A DNA stretch of 64,000 nucleotides from Bradyrhizobium sp. Y36 (lineage in GTDB: Bacteria; Pseudomonadota; Alphaproteobacteria; Rhizobiales; Xanthobacteraceae). Position 1 is the stretch's first letter; each line of letters begins with the position of its first letter. Position numbers and translations under genes: made by a program. The notes beneath the pieces were generated by a model. That model was given only the letters and a program-made list of their open reading frames with translations. It searched no databases and was not told the DNA's origin. The stretch is from assembly GCF_002531575.1 (NCBI RefSeq), contig NZ_NWTI01000033.1, forward strand, positions 1 to 64,000, written 5' to 3'. This document shows, piece by piece, positions 50,791 to 59,949 of this stretch.

Positions 50791-51923
50791 CGCCTCCCTG
50801 CGCGCAGTCTTTTGAGAGAATGGTTTAGCCGGTACAGCAAGGCGTTGTTTGCAAAGCTCTCGTGCAGAACCGGGGGCAGAGCGACTAGTCTCTCCAGCTC
50901 ATCCGCCGTTATTCCCAGCTTCTTGGCGACAAAGCGCTTGTCGCGAGCGGCCTGCTCCTTCGAGACCAGCGGTTTCTGCAGCTCCGACAGCGCCTCGTCG
51001 CGCGTCATCTGCCTGGCCACGATCAGCGCGGAAAAGTGAAGCCGCCGCTTGTCGAAGGAATAGCGGGCCGGCAGGTAGATCTCCTGGTAGAACTTGGTGA
51101 AGCGGCTCTCTTGGTGCTTGCTGCCGTAGTCGACAAAACCGTATTCCTTCATCAGCAGGCGCTTTGCAGCTTCCTTGTCGTAAGGGAGGAAATTCAGCGG
51201 CTTGAGGATCTGAACCTGCCCGCGGGCGCGCACCAGCCACAGATATTGGAGAGTTCCCATGAGAGGAAACGTCCGCAATGGAGCCGTTCCATGCGCCTTG
51301 TGAATGGCCCGAACGTTGCGTCCGTCCATCGCGGGGTACCCGCCACCAGGCACGTGAATGCTCTCGCTGCTGAAGTTGACGCCGTTCATGAAGTAGCGCT
51401 GACCGTAGCGGTGAGCGAGCCTGTAGAGAGTGGAGAAGAAGGCGTGGTCTTGCGGCGTGTCCTGATTGAGCACCGAGGCGCGCAAATACGCCAGTTGCAG
51501 ATCGCGCATTTCCTCCCACTCAACCACATAGGTGTAGAGATCGATGTCGAGTTGCCTGACGATCTTCTCGATATTGCGGACGGCCGCTTCCGTGTTCCAG
51601 CCGCCGTCGACATGAACGGCAAGCATCCGCAGATTGAGCTCACGCTTGAGGAAATGGGCGAGATAGGCGCTGTCGACGCCGCCGCTCAGCCCGATCATGA
51701 CATCGTAGGGCTTGTTTGCCATCTCCTGCTTGATGTTCTCGACCGTCTTCTCGAGCCTGGCGCGTCCCTCCTTGGTCGGCCACCACTCATGCGGCTTGCG
51801 CGTGAAGGCATCCCGACAACAGATGCATTGACCGGCTTCGTCGAACGTCACGCCGGGATTGTTGTTGTCCATCACGCAGATGGAACAGACTTGGTATCGT
51901 CGGTTACTCTGCGGCATCGGCAC
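50787..51923 (-). CDS. N-acetyl sugar amidotransferase, WbpG/PseA-like
   Basis: A 378-residue ATP-PPase enzyme. PP-loop SGGVDS at residues 80-85; N-terminal zinc-type cysteines Cys13, Cys16, Cys33 and Cys35/36. WbpG uses ammonia from a HisH/HisF pair to turn an acetamido group on a uronic-acid sugar into an acetamidino group, or amidates a carboxyl. Here hisF and hisH lie directly upstream with overlapping ends, so the three form a complete amidation module. Confidence 0.9.
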   Translation of the reverse strand: MPMPQSNRRYQVCSICVMDNNNPGVTFDEAGQCICCRDAFTRKPHEWWPTKEGRARLEKTVENIKQEMANKPYDVMIGLSGGVDSAYLAHFLKRELNLRMLAVHVDGGWNTEAAVRNIEKIVRQLDIDLYTYVVEWEEMRDLQLAYLRASVLNQDTPQDHAFFSTLYRLAHRYGQRYFMNGVNFSSESIHVPGGGYPAMDGRNVRAIHKAHGTAPLRTFPLMGTLQYLWLVRARGQVQILKPLNFLPYDKEAAKRLLMKEYGFVDYGSKHQESRFTKFYQEIYLPARYSFDKRRLHFSALIVARQMTRDEALSELQKPLVSKEQAARDKRFVAKKLGITADELERLVALPPVLHESFANNALLYRLNHSLKRLRAGRR

Positions 51924-52686
51924 CCTCTCGCAGGTTCGCCCGCATCTGCTCGATGTCGGCCGCAGAAGGATACGTGATGAGGACCGCCCTCAGGCGTCCA
52001 TAAAACACGAAAGCGCTGCCGGAGGCCACGGCCGAAGCGCCTGCACGGAGTCCTTCGGCCAGATGTCGCAGCTCGCCCGCACCTCCTACCGCCATCAGGG
52101 GGAGCTCGACGGCCTTTGATACATCCGAGATGAGCGCAAGATCATACCCGCTGCGCTCGCCATCGCGATCGATGTTCTGCAGGAGGATTTCACCGGCGCC
52201 GGCACCTTCAGCCATCCGCGCCAGCTTGATCGGGTCGAGATCAGTTACAACGCGACCGCGGTCAATCGCGGTCCGCCATCCTTCTTGCGTGCGCTTGCAA
52301 TCGACACAGACCGTCACGGCCTGGGATCCGAATTCGTCGGCAATCGCCCGGATCACGTTCGTGTCCGTGCCGGCGCGACCAAGCACGATCTTCTCGACGC
52401 CGGCCGCGAAAATGGGAGACACATCGGAAACCGCTGTCACGCCGCCGCCGTAGCTCAACGGCATGAAACATTCGCTCGCCAGCTCCCGGATGAAGCCCAC
52501 ATCCGGCCGTCTTTGCTCGACCGAGGCGGTGATGTCGAGCACGCAGATCTCGTCGACCTCCTTTTCGTTGAAGATGCGAATGACATTGAAGGGATCGCCG
52601 ACATAGACCGGATCGCCGAAACGGCGCGTCTTGACCAAACGACGGCGGCTGTCGAGCAGCAGGACCGGGACGACTCGGGGTCTCAT
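51904..52686 (-). CDS. hisF: HisF-like cyclase subunit of the surface-sugar amidotransferase
   Basis: A 260-residue (beta/alpha)8 barrel. N-terminal VVPVLLLDSRRRLVK corresponds to the catalytic-Asp strand of HisF; later GRAGTDTNV and MAVGGAGELRHLAEGL are phosphate-binding loops, here slightly changed from the histidine enzyme. It is one of the HisF2 paralogs dedicated to LPS sugars, which pass ammonia to WbpG, judged by its place between wbpG-like and hisH genes. Overlaps wbpG by 20 bases. Confidence 0.85.
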   Translation of the reverse strand: MRPRVVPVLLLDSRRRLVKTRRFGDPVYVGDPFNVIRIFNEKEVDEICVLDITASVEQRRPDVGFIRELASECFMPLSYGGGVTAVSDVSPIFAAGVEKIVLGRAGTDTNVIRAIADEFGSQAVTVCVDCKRTQEGWRTAIDRGRVVTDLDPIKLARMAEGAGAGEILLQNIDRDGERSGYDLALISDVSKAVELPLMAVGGAGELRHLAEGLRAGASAVASGSAFVFYGRLRAVLITYPSAADIEQMRANLREGADAAE

Positions 52687-53300
52687 CCTGCGGCTCTTTC
52701 GACGAAATTGCGGAGCAGTGCCATGCCGAACCGATGACTCTTTTCAGGATGAAATTGCACACCGTGGATATTGTCGTGTTGCACCGAACAGACGACCGGT
52801 TGATCGAACTGGTAGGTCGCAGCCACATCGCCGGCATGGTCACATTCCATGCGATAGCTATGAGTGAAGTAGAAGCGAAATTGTCCGTCACCGGCAAACA
52901 GCTTGGCGTTCGGCACGGCCTCGATGTCCGCCCATCCCATGAAAGGCACCTTGAGCTTGAGAGCGGAAGCCGGCCGCATGCGAACCGAGGCCGCGGGAAT
53001 CCAGCCCAGTCCTGCCGAGGATCCCTCCTCACTGCCCCGGCCAAGCAGTTGCATCCCAAGGCAGACGCCCAGCAACGGGGTCTTCCGGACAAGGGCCGCG
53101 GTCTCGAGCGCGGGAATGAGATTGGAATCGCGCAATCTCTGCATGGCAGCGTCGAACGCACCGACGCCCGGCAGCAACAGGTGACTGGCTTCGAGAATAA
53201 CCGAAGGCTGATCGGTAATGCGCGCCTCGTAGCCGATGAACTCAAACATGTTCACAAGGGCGCCGGGATTTCCCACTCCGTAATTGACGATGGTAATCAT
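52683..53300 (-). CDS. hisH: HisH-like glutamine amidotransferase subunit
   Basis: A 205-residue class I glutaminase. Nucleophile Cys80 in LLGVCLGMQLLG, and the His/Glu pair in GVQFHPEKS near the C-terminus. It releases ammonia from glutamine to HisF. ATG 53300 overlaps the wzx stop by 4 bases; upstream in-frame sequence is antisense to wzx. As with hisF, context assigns it to polysaccharide amidation and not to histidine synthesis. Confidence 0.88.
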   Translation of the reverse strand: MITIVNYGVGNPGALVNMFEFIGYEARITDQPSVILEASHLLLPGVGAFDAAMQRLRDSNLIPALETAALVRKTPLLGVCLGMQLLGRGSEEGSSAGLGWIPAASVRMRPASALKLKVPFMGWADIEAVPNAKLFAGDGQFRFYFTHSYRMECDHAGDVAATYQFDQPVVCSVQHDNIHGVQFHPEKSHRFGMALLRNFVERAAG

Positions 53301-54733
53301 CGCAACTCCCTCCTTGCCATCAATAGCGCGAAGGCACTTATCATACCAGCCAACAGGACGCCCAACGCAATGACCGCAAAAGGTTCGAGAAAGCGCGCCA
53401 GCACGACAAGGACGGCAAAGACCGCCGCGCCGAGGACGGCGGCGACAGCAAACGATTTCACCAATCCCGCGGCGGGCCAACCCGCCGCGTCATAGCAAAT
53501 CCAGAGGACCGCTAGATAGCTGAGAGTCAATGCAACGGCTTGCAGGGCCACGGCCTCCGGCAGCGGGCGCCCTGAAACAAGCACGCCCCAAAGAGAACCG
53601 ACCGAACAGATCGCGGCGACGGCTTCGAGCTTGAGATTGAGGTCCTGGCGGCCGATCGAGTCGAGAAGCCGGTCCATCCAGTTTGTCATCATGAAAAGCG
53701 ATGCAGGCAGGACGAGGATTGCCGAGAGCCCACCGACACCCTGCCATCGAGGCCCGAGCACGATCGCGAAGAGCGTGTCGCCTCCGAACACCAGCAGGGC
53801 CATCCACGGACTGCTGACCACGAGCAGCCACCTCATGATCCGGTCGATCGCCGGGCCTTGCGCGGCAAGCCCTTCGGTCGCCGCGCGATGAAAGAACACC
53901 GGCCTTAGGGCCGCGCTCGTGAATGCGGACGGCAGATGCGTCAATCTCCAGGCTTGGCTGTAAAGGCCGACCTGCGCGGCTGTCCCGAAGGCACCCGCGA
54001 TGAAGATCGGCGCACGCTCGCGCAGCAGGGAGAGCACCGTGAAAGGCAGCGAGAACTGCAGGAAACGCATGTTCGACGCCAGGGCAGCGATCATCGCGCG
54101 CGCATTCGCCGGCCGCAGGGGTGCTCCGGCCGAGCGCCGCACGCTGCGGGCATAGAAAAGGGTCGCCGCGCCCTGTCCGACAACGCTCCCGATCACCAGC
54201 CAGACCCCGTCGCCGCTTAGAGCGCCGCCGAGTTGGACGAGATTGGCGACGATCGCATTCACTACGGCCCCCGTCGAGATCTGGGCAAATGCGCCTTCGC
54301 GCATCAGCCAGGCCTGGCATGCGACGCTGAGCCCGACGAGAGCCAGCCAGCCCCACCCCAGCGCCGCGGCCAGCGGCCCGATCCCGAACTCCCGGAGAGC
54401 CCCCATGGAGAGGACGAGGAGAATACCAAGCACCAAGGCCACCGCGCAAACGATGCATATGATCGCAAAAAAGAGATCACTCGCGGCCGCGGAATCGCGC
54501 TCAATCACCAGGCCGAGGTCAAAGCGAAACGAGAGCAGCGAGCCCGCGGTGACTGCCGCAGCCTGAATACCTGCCCAGACGCCGAAATCGGCGGGTGCGT
54601 AGAGACGAAACAGCACGGGCAGAAGCGCGATCGCGAACGCCTGCGACGCGAGGGGACCAAATCCCGCCGCGATCAGGGATCTGCCCAGGCGATTGGACGG
54701 CTTAAGACTGCTCAAACTTCGCCACCAGATCAA
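53297..54733 (-). CDS. Wzx-type polysaccharide flippase
   Basis: A 478-residue MATE/MVF-like membrane protein with about 12-14 helices (polysaccharide biosynthesis protein family; GFGPLASQAFAIALLPVLFRLYAPADFGVW at the start, part quoted). It moves the lipid-linked O-unit to the periplasm. The start is TTG 54733 (32 bases inside the aminotransferase gene) or TTG 54715; neither has a strong ribosome-binding site, which is consistent with translational coupling. Confidence 0.85.
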   Translation of the reverse strand: MIWWRSLSSLKPSNRLGRSLIAAGFGPLASQAFAIALLPVLFRLYAPADFGVWAGIQAAAVTAGSLLSFRFDLGLVIERDSAAASDLFFAIICIVCAVALVLGILLVLSMGALREFGIGPLAAALGWGWLALVGLSVACQAWLMREGAFAQISTGAVVNAIVANLVQLGGALSGDGVWLVIGSVVGQGAATLFYARSVRRSAGAPLRPANARAMIAALASNMRFLQFSLPFTVLSLLRERAPIFIAGAFGTAAQVGLYSQAWRLTHLPSAFTSAALRPVFFHRAATEGLAAQGPAIDRIMRWLLVVSSPWMALLVFGGDTLFAIVLGPRWQGVGGLSAILVLPASLFMMTNWMDRLLDSIGRQDLNLKLEAVAAICSVGSLWGVLVSGRPLPEAVALQAVALTLSYLAVLWICYDAAGWPAAGLVKSFAVAAVLGAAVFAVLVVLARFLEPFAVIALGVLLAGMISAFALLMARRELR

Positions 54734-55808
54734 TGACGGCGCCTTGCTGTTCAGGTGTGATCTCGGCGAACATTGGCAGCGAGAGAATGCGGCTTTGATG
54801 GCGATGCGCGTTCGGGAACTGCTCCGGTCGCAAATGCAGGCGTTCGTAGCTCTGAAGAAATGGCAAGGCGGTCGGATAATTGACCGCCGTTTGGACGCCG
54901 TTTGCGTTCAGGTACCGGGCCAGTTCATCGCGGCGAGGATGCTGAATCGTATACAGGTGATAGACATGTTCGCGCGCGGCCGCGACATAGGGAACGATCA
55001 GGTTCTCGATCTGGTTCAGACCGGCATCATAGATTGCGGCGGCCGCCCTGCGCGCCCTGGTCCAGTCCGAGAGGTGCCGCAGCTTCGCCGACAGGATCGC
55101 GGCCTGCAGGCCGTCCAGCCGGCTGTTGATCCCCTCGATCTCGTGATGATGCTTGGTGAGTCCGCCGTGCCGCGCGATCTTGGCCATGCGGCTCGCAAGG
55201 GCTGCATCGTTGGTCACGATGGCGCCGGCGTCCCCCATCGCGCCGAGGTTCTTGCCGGGATAGAATGAGAACGTCGCGACGTCACCAAACGTGCCGACCT
55301 GCTGCCCCTTGTATCGCGCCAGATGGGCCTGCGCGCAGTCCTCCAGAACCCAAAGCTTGTGCTTGCGGGCGATCTCCATGATCGCATCCATGTCCGCAGG
55401 CTGTCCGTACAGGTGAACCGGGATGATGCCGACGGTGCGCGGAGTGATCGCGCTTTCGATCGCGGCCGGATCGATCGTGAAGGTCCGTGCGTCGGTATCG
55501 CAGAACACCACGTCGGCGCCGCTATGGGTGATCATGGACGATGTGCTGACCCACGAATGCGCGGTGGTGATGACTTCGGCGCCGGGCGTAACGCCGAGAG
55601 CGCGCATCGCGATGTAGAGGGCGTCGGTTCCGTTCGCACAGGAAATGCAGTGGTTCACGCCGATCGCTTCGGCAAACTCCTGCTCGAAGGCATCGACATA
55701 AGGCCCCCGGATAAAGGCGCTGTCGCGAATGACGGAAGCGATCGCGTGGTCGATCTCGCCCTTGATGGTCTGATATTGAAGATTGAGATCCGCAAACGGT
55801 ACGTTCAT
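54702..55808 (-). CDS. DegT/DnrJ/EryC1 aminotransferase, WbpE-like
   Basis: A 368-residue PLP enzyme. Cofactor/substrate segments: CANGTDALYIAMRALG (about residues 57-72), WVLEDCAQAHLARYKG and the lysine-containing FSFYPGKNLGAMGDAGAIV (Schiff-base Lys about 185). WbpE transaminates UDP-3-keto-GlcNAcA. It stands directly after the WbpD-like and WbpB-like genes in the order of the known UDP-diacetamido-uronate pathway. Confidence 0.9.
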   Translation of the reverse strand: MNVPFADLNLQYQTIKGEIDHAIASVIRDSAFIRGPYVDAFEQEFAEAIGVNHCISCANGTDALYIAMRALGVTPGAEVITTAHSWVSTSSMITHSGADVVFCDTDARTFTIDPAAIESAITPRTVGIIPVHLYGQPADMDAIMEIARKHKLWVLEDCAQAHLARYKGQQVGTFGDVATFSFYPGKNLGAMGDAGAIVTNDAALASRMAKIARHGGLTKHHHEIEGINSRLDGLQAAILSAKLRHLSDWTRARRAAAAIYDAGLNQIENLIVPYVAAAREHVYHLYTIQHPRRDELARYLNANGVQTAVNYPTALPFLQSYERLHLRPEQFPNAHRHQSRILSLPMFAEITPEQQGAVIDLVAKFEQS

Positions 55809-55836
55809 AGCGTCCCCTTGGTCACAGCTGCCTGTT

Positions 55837-56301
55837 CTATTCCCGGACCAGCCTTCGGGCGGGGTTACCGACGTAAAAGCCGGGTTCGGTGATATCGCGC
55901 GTCACCACAGCCCCGGCTCCGACGACGACGTCGTCGCAGATGCTGACAGGGAGGATCGTGGCGTTAGAGCCGATCGATACGCGATTGCCGACAAGCGTCG
56001 CGCGCCAAAGCTCCTTGTCGCCCCGGGCAGGCCCGCCGATCGAGAAAGTATCGTTGATGAAGACGGCTCCATGACCGATGAAGCAGTCTTCGCCGATGGT
56101 CACCAGCTCGCAAACAAAGGCGTGCGACTGCACACGCGTCCTGGCCCCGATCCTGGCGGTCTTCTGGACTTCCGTGAACGGCCCGATGAAGCAATCATCC
56201 CCGATCTCGCAACCGTAGAGATTGCACGGCTGGACGATTTTGACCCGCAACCCGAACGTCACGCCGCGGACGTCAACCTCGTTGACGGTTGGCAAGTTCA
56301 T
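55837..56301 (-). CDS. N-acetyltransferase, WbpD/WlbB-like
   Basis: A 154-residue hexapeptide-repeat enzyme: CNLYGCEIGDDCFIGPFTEVQ, RVQSHAFVCELVTIGEDCFIGHGAVFINDTF (part), ending GFYVGNPARRLV. The sequence pattern is that of WbpD/WlbB, which acetylates the 3-amino group of UDP-GlcNAc3NA. ATG 56301 overlaps the oxidoreductase stop (ATGA). A longer in-frame start at 56322 is less likely. Confidence 0.88.
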   Translation of the reverse strand: MNLPTVNEVDVRGVTFGLRVKIVQPCNLYGCEIGDDCFIGPFTEVQKTARIGARTRVQSHAFVCELVTIGEDCFIGHGAVFINDTFSIGGPARGDKELWRATLVGNRVSIGSNATILPVSICDDVVVGAGAVVTRDITEPGFYVGNPARRLVRE

Positions 56302-57359
56302 GATGTCTCGCCCAACCGGCACCGCTTCGGATTGAAGTGGAGCTCGACTTCCTTGCCGGTCTCGATCGACTCGTAGAGAGCCGAGATGAGCTCGAGGCTC
56401 TTGCGCCCCTCAAGCCCATCGACCAGCGCCGGGCTCTGGTTACTCAAGCAATCGACGACATGCTCGTAATAGGCTTGATGCCCGAACCCGTACACGTTGG
56501 GAGGATTGACCGAAAAATTCTCGATCACATCCGCATCCGAAGGCAGCTCGTCGCGAAATTGCCAGTGCCGGATCTTGTTGACCGCGAAGCCCGCAATTTC
56601 AACCGTGCCCTTCTCGCCAAGGATCGAGAGCGAGCCTTCCAGATCCTTTGGCCGTACGGCGGTCGTCGCCTCGATAATCCCCAAGGCTCCGTTGCGAAAT
56701 CTCAAGGTCGCGACGGCCGTGTCCTCTGCCTCGATATTCACGAGCGCGGTGGCGGCTCGCGCATGCACGCTGACGACGTCACCGAAGAACCATTCGAGCA
56801 TATCAACGTGATGGCTGGCCTGATTGGCAAGCACCCCGCCGTCGTAGGCCCAGGTTCCACGCCATTTGTCCTGATCGTAATAGGACTGATCCCGGCACCA
56901 TCGCACACGTACGGTACCGAGGATCAGCTTGCCGAACCGGCCGGACAGCAGCGCCTCGCGGGCCTTCACCACCGGAACGTTAAAGCGGTTCTGCTTCACC
57001 ACGAAGAGCTTCACGCCTGCGGCATCGCAGGCCTGGATCATCGAGTCGGCATCCTCGAGGCGCAGGGCCATGGGTTTTTCGACAATGACGTGCTTTCCCG
57101 CCTTCGCGACCTCGATCGAATGCAGCGCATGCAACCCGCTCGGCGTCAGAACGGAAACAACATCCATATCGGCCCGATTGAGAAAATCCGTAAGGTTGTG
57201 AAACTCCGGAACCGAGTACCGACTGGCAAATTGATTTGCACGCTCCGGAACTTCGTCGCAGACGGCCACCAGCGCGGCCCCCTTGATGTGTCCGCCGCTC
57301 AGCAAATCGGCGTGACGCTTGGCTATGCGCCCACAGCCAAGCAGGCCAATTCTGATCAT
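56298..57359 (-). CDS. Gfo/Idh/MocA oxidoreductase, WbpB/WlbA-like (copy 2)
   Basis: A 353-residue dehydrogenase with GLLGCGRIAKRHADLL (residues 5-20), VEKPMALRLEDADSM and AYDGGVLANQASHHVDMLEWFFG. It oxidises C3 of a UDP-HexNAc uronate to a ketone for WbpE. It heads a long minus-strand operon that continues to about 43131. ATG 57359 is chosen by alignment with copy 1, which has the same length and start; the open frame beyond it is not conserved. Confidence 0.88.
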   Translation of the reverse strand: MIRIGLLGCGRIAKRHADLLSGGHIKGAALVAVCDEVPERANQFASRYSVPEFHNLTDFLNRADMDVVSVLTPSGLHALHSIEVAKAGKHVIVEKPMALRLEDADSMIQACDAAGVKLFVVKQNRFNVPVVKAREALLSGRFGKLILGTVRVRWCRDQSYYDQDKWRGTWAYDGGVLANQASHHVDMLEWFFGDVVSVHARAATALVNIEAEDTAVATLRFRNGALGIIEATTAVRPKDLEGSLSILGEKGTVEIAGFAVNKIRHWQFRDELPSDADVIENFSVNPPNVYGFGHQAYYEHVVDCLSNQSPALVDGLEGRKSLELISALYESIETGKEVELHFNPKRCRLGETS

Positions 57360-57662
57360 GCCTGCGATATTCCCTGGTCGATTGATGGAAGATGGTCCCA
57401 ATCGGGCGCCCAAGCCCGATCGATGCGGGTTATTATCAGTTTCCCACCGGTCAGCGCAAGGGAACTGGCACAGTTCGCCAATTTGGCTTTGCACACTAAA
57501 TCAACAGGTTACAGCCTTAGCGGCGGGGTCGCGGGCGGATGCGGAGAAGTTGCGTTACCGCGCTTGACCCGCGCCGGGGAAGCGAGCATTAGCCTTTGAG
57601 AAACGCTCCTGCGAACCGTCGTTAGGACGAATCGCCCTGGCCATACCTCACGGACGCATCCT
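57360..57662. other. Divergent intergenic region heading the long O-antigen operon
   Basis: The 303 bases must hold the promoter for the minus-strand operon from 57359 and that for the plus-strand acyltransferase. A short inverted repeat AACTG-gca-CAGTT lies near 57463-57475. No consensus promoter stands out and no gene was seen. Confidence 0.45.
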
Positions 57663-58880
57663 TTGCTCGAAGGCTCCAATTCCAAAAGCGATGTGACCCG
57701 ATCGGATATTCGTATTCCCGAAATCGATGGCCTAAGAGGCCTCGCCGTTCTCCTTGTCTTGCTGTGGCACTTCCTCGGCGCCCTCCTTCCTCAGACCAGT
57801 GTTTTTTTGAAGCTCGTGAGCGGGACCGTCATCTTCGGCCGCACCGGTGTCGACCTGTTTTTCGTCTTGTCCGGATTTTTGATTATCGGAATATTGGTCG
57901 ATCGTCGGGATGCACATAACTACTTCCATGTCTTCTTCGCCCGACGGGCGCTAAGGATCCTGCCCCCCTACGCAATGCTCCTCATTGTCTTTTGGATTCT
58001 AACGGCGCTCTTGCCGGCGGGCTACTATTTTGGCCATCAGATCCCATGGTGGAGCTACGCGACCTTCACGCAAAACTGGTACATCATCAAATTGAACAAT
58101 TGGGGACCTGGTGGCGCGTCCGTCACCTGGTCGGTAGCGATCGAAGAGCAGTTCTATATCATCTTTCCCGTAATCGTTTATTTGATTCCGCGGCGGCATC
58201 TGCTTCCTCTGCTCATTTGCATCGGAACCGCCTCGATCCTGGGCAGAGCAGCTTGTTTCCTGCTCTATCCGCAAAATGCCTTTGCACCATATGTCGCGAC
58301 TTTCCTTAGGCTTGATGGCCTTTGTGCTGGCGGCATGCTGGCCTTAGCTTGTCGTGATGCGCATCTTTGGCGAAAGATGATCGCGCATCGATCGACGCTG
58401 ATGAAGGCCAATGGCACTTTCGCGGCCTTCATCCCCTTCTTCCTTGTTGCCCTGCGTTGGAGCCCTGGGACAACGATGTACTACTGGGGCCACACTTACC
58501 TGACGGTCCTGTATTCACTGACGCTTGCGACGATCTTGTTGAATGCAAACTCCCGGCTCAGCGCGGCGCTTCGCCTCGGATTCTTACGTGCGCTCGGCGC
58601 GATTTCATACACTGTCTACCTGTTCCATCCGCTCTTCATAGGACTGGCTTTCACAGTGGTTGGAAAGAGAGAAGAGCTGAATTCGATGTCCGATGCGTTC
58701 TTGTTGGTTCTCGCAATGTTGGTTACCCTTCTGTATTCTAAGGCTTCCTACGTTTTGATCGAGAGCAAGCTGCTGGCAATCGGTCATCGACTCGGATACT
58801 CCCCGCGCGGCTCTGGTTCTCGCGCGGCTGATCTTTCCGGGCCATCGGCTATATCCAATGGATCGCAACTCCAACGATAA
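57663..58880 (+). CDS. Acyltransferase family 3 (OafA/YrhL-type) membrane protein
   Basis: A 405-residue inner-membrane acyltransferase with about 10 helices. The family opening EIDGLRGLAVLLVLLWHFLG (residues 20-39) contains the conserved Arg and catalytic-region His; RTGVDLFFVLSGFLI and WSVAIEEQFYIIFP follow. OafA-like enzymes add acetyl groups to O-antigen sugars in the periplasm. The start is TTG 57663 with no clear alternative. The next glycosyltransferase gene begins about 110 bases on. Confidence 0.85.
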   Translation: MLEGSNSKSDVTRSDIRIPEIDGLRGLAVLLVLLWHFLGALLPQTSVFLKLVSGTVIFGRTGVDLFFVLSGFLIIGILVDRRDAHNYFHVFFARRALRILPPYAMLLIVFWILTALLPAGYYFGHQIPWWSYATFTQNWYIIKLNNWGPGGASVTWSVAIEEQFYIIFPVIVYLIPRRHLLPLLICIGTASILGRAACFLLYPQNAFAPYVATFLRLDGLCAGGMLALACRDAHLWRKMIAHRSTLMKANGTFAAFIPFFLVALRWSPGTTMYYWGHTYLTVLYSLTLATILLNANSRLSAALRLGFLRALGAISYTVYLFHPLFIGLAFTVVGKREELNSMSDAFLLVLAMLVTLLYSKASYVLIESKLLAIGHRLGYSPRGSGSRAADLSGPSAISNGSQLQR

Positions 58881-58989
58881 TTGTCCTAAACTGCCGCTCC
58901 CGGAGTTGCTGCTGTGCAAGCCTGATCAAGGCATCTATGTTCTGTTGAAAGGCAATATCCTGTCCCCTTCGCCTTACCGAGATCACGTC

Positions 58990-59946
58990 GTGAAAACAAT
59001 CAGCGTCGTAACCCCTTGCTTCAACGAAGAGGTCAACGTCCGGGATTGCTACGAGGAGGTCAGGCGGGTCTTCGACGAGAAGCTTCAGGGCTATCGGCGC
59101 GAGCACATTTTTTGCGACAATGCTTCCGACGACCGCACGGTGAAAATCCTGCGCGGCATCGCCGCCGACGACCTATCGGTGCGCATCATCGTCAACGCTC
59201 GCAATTTCGGTCCCTTGCGCAACACGTTCAACGGCGTGATGGCATCGAGCGGCGACGCTGTGCTCCTGTTCATGCCTGCCGACCTCCAGGATCCCCCGGA
59301 GTTGTTGCCCGAGTTCGTGAGGCTGTGGGAAGAGGGCCACGAGATCGTCTACGGCATCCGCGCCGTCCGGGAAGAAGGGCGGCTGATGCGCAGCGTCCGC
59401 AACGCTTATTATCGTCTGCTGACTCGCTTCTCCGAAATCAAGGTGCCGCCGGGCGTTGGTGATTTTCAGCTCGTCGATCGTGGCGTCGTCGAGCGGATGC
59501 GGCAGGTCCGCGACGGATATCCCTTCATGCGGATGATGACCTTCGAATGCGGCGGCCGCGCCGTCGGCGTGCCCTACACCTGGCGCGCGCGCAAGAAGGG
59601 GCTGTCGAAGAATCGCGCGGCGGCGCTCATCGACCAGGGGATCAACGGCCTGGTCTCGTTCACGTCGGCGCCGCTCCGGTTCGGCCTCTATGCCGGCTTC
59701 GCGTTGTCCTTCGTGAGTATCGCCTATGCCGTGATCAACCTGCTGCTCGGCCTGATCCTGTACCAGCGCCTCGCCGAACCCGGCATCCTCACCCTAATCG
59801 TCGCAATGTTCTTCTTCGGCGGCGTCCAGCTGTTCTTCATGGGCATGATCGGGGAATATATCCTCGCCATCTACGGCCAGGTCCGAAAAAAGCCTGTCGT
59901 ATTTGAGCGCGAGCGGGTTAATTTCGACGCGCCGCGCGAACCCTGA
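58990..59946 (+). CDS. Family 2 glycosyltransferase of the polyprenyl-phosphate type
   Basis: A 318-residue enzyme with a GT2 domain (TISVVTPCFNEEVNVRDCY; FCDNASDDRT; FMPADLQDPPELLPE) and two C-terminal membrane helices (about residues 230-300). The type is like GtrB/DPM1, which make undecaprenyl-phosphate sugars for side-branch addition. GTG 58990 gives the family-typical N-terminus; an open frame back to 58858 overlaps the acyltransferase gene. Could supply the donor of the GT-C protein at 37793, as speculation. Confidence 0.82.
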   Translation: MKTISVVTPCFNEEVNVRDCYEEVRRVFDEKLQGYRREHIFCDNASDDRTVKILRGIAADDLSVRIIVNARNFGPLRNTFNGVMASSGDAVLLFMPADLQDPPELLPEFVRLWEEGHEIVYGIRAVREEGRLMRSVRNAYYRLLTRFSEIKVPPGVGDFQLVDRGVVERMRQVRDGYPFMRMMTFECGGRAVGVPYTWRARKKGLSKNRAAALIDQGINGLVSFTSAPLRFGLYAGFALSFVSIAYAVINLLLGLILYQRLAEPGILTLIVAMFFFGGVQLFFMGMIGEYILAIYGQVRKKPVVFERERVNFDAPREP

Positions 59947-59949
59947 GAC

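Noticed and set aside
51904..53300. hisF and hisH as part of histidine biosynthesis
   Set aside because: No other his genes nearby; they are fused by overlap to wbpG-like and wzx genes, and the HisF phosphate loops are altered, so an LPS amidation role is preferred.
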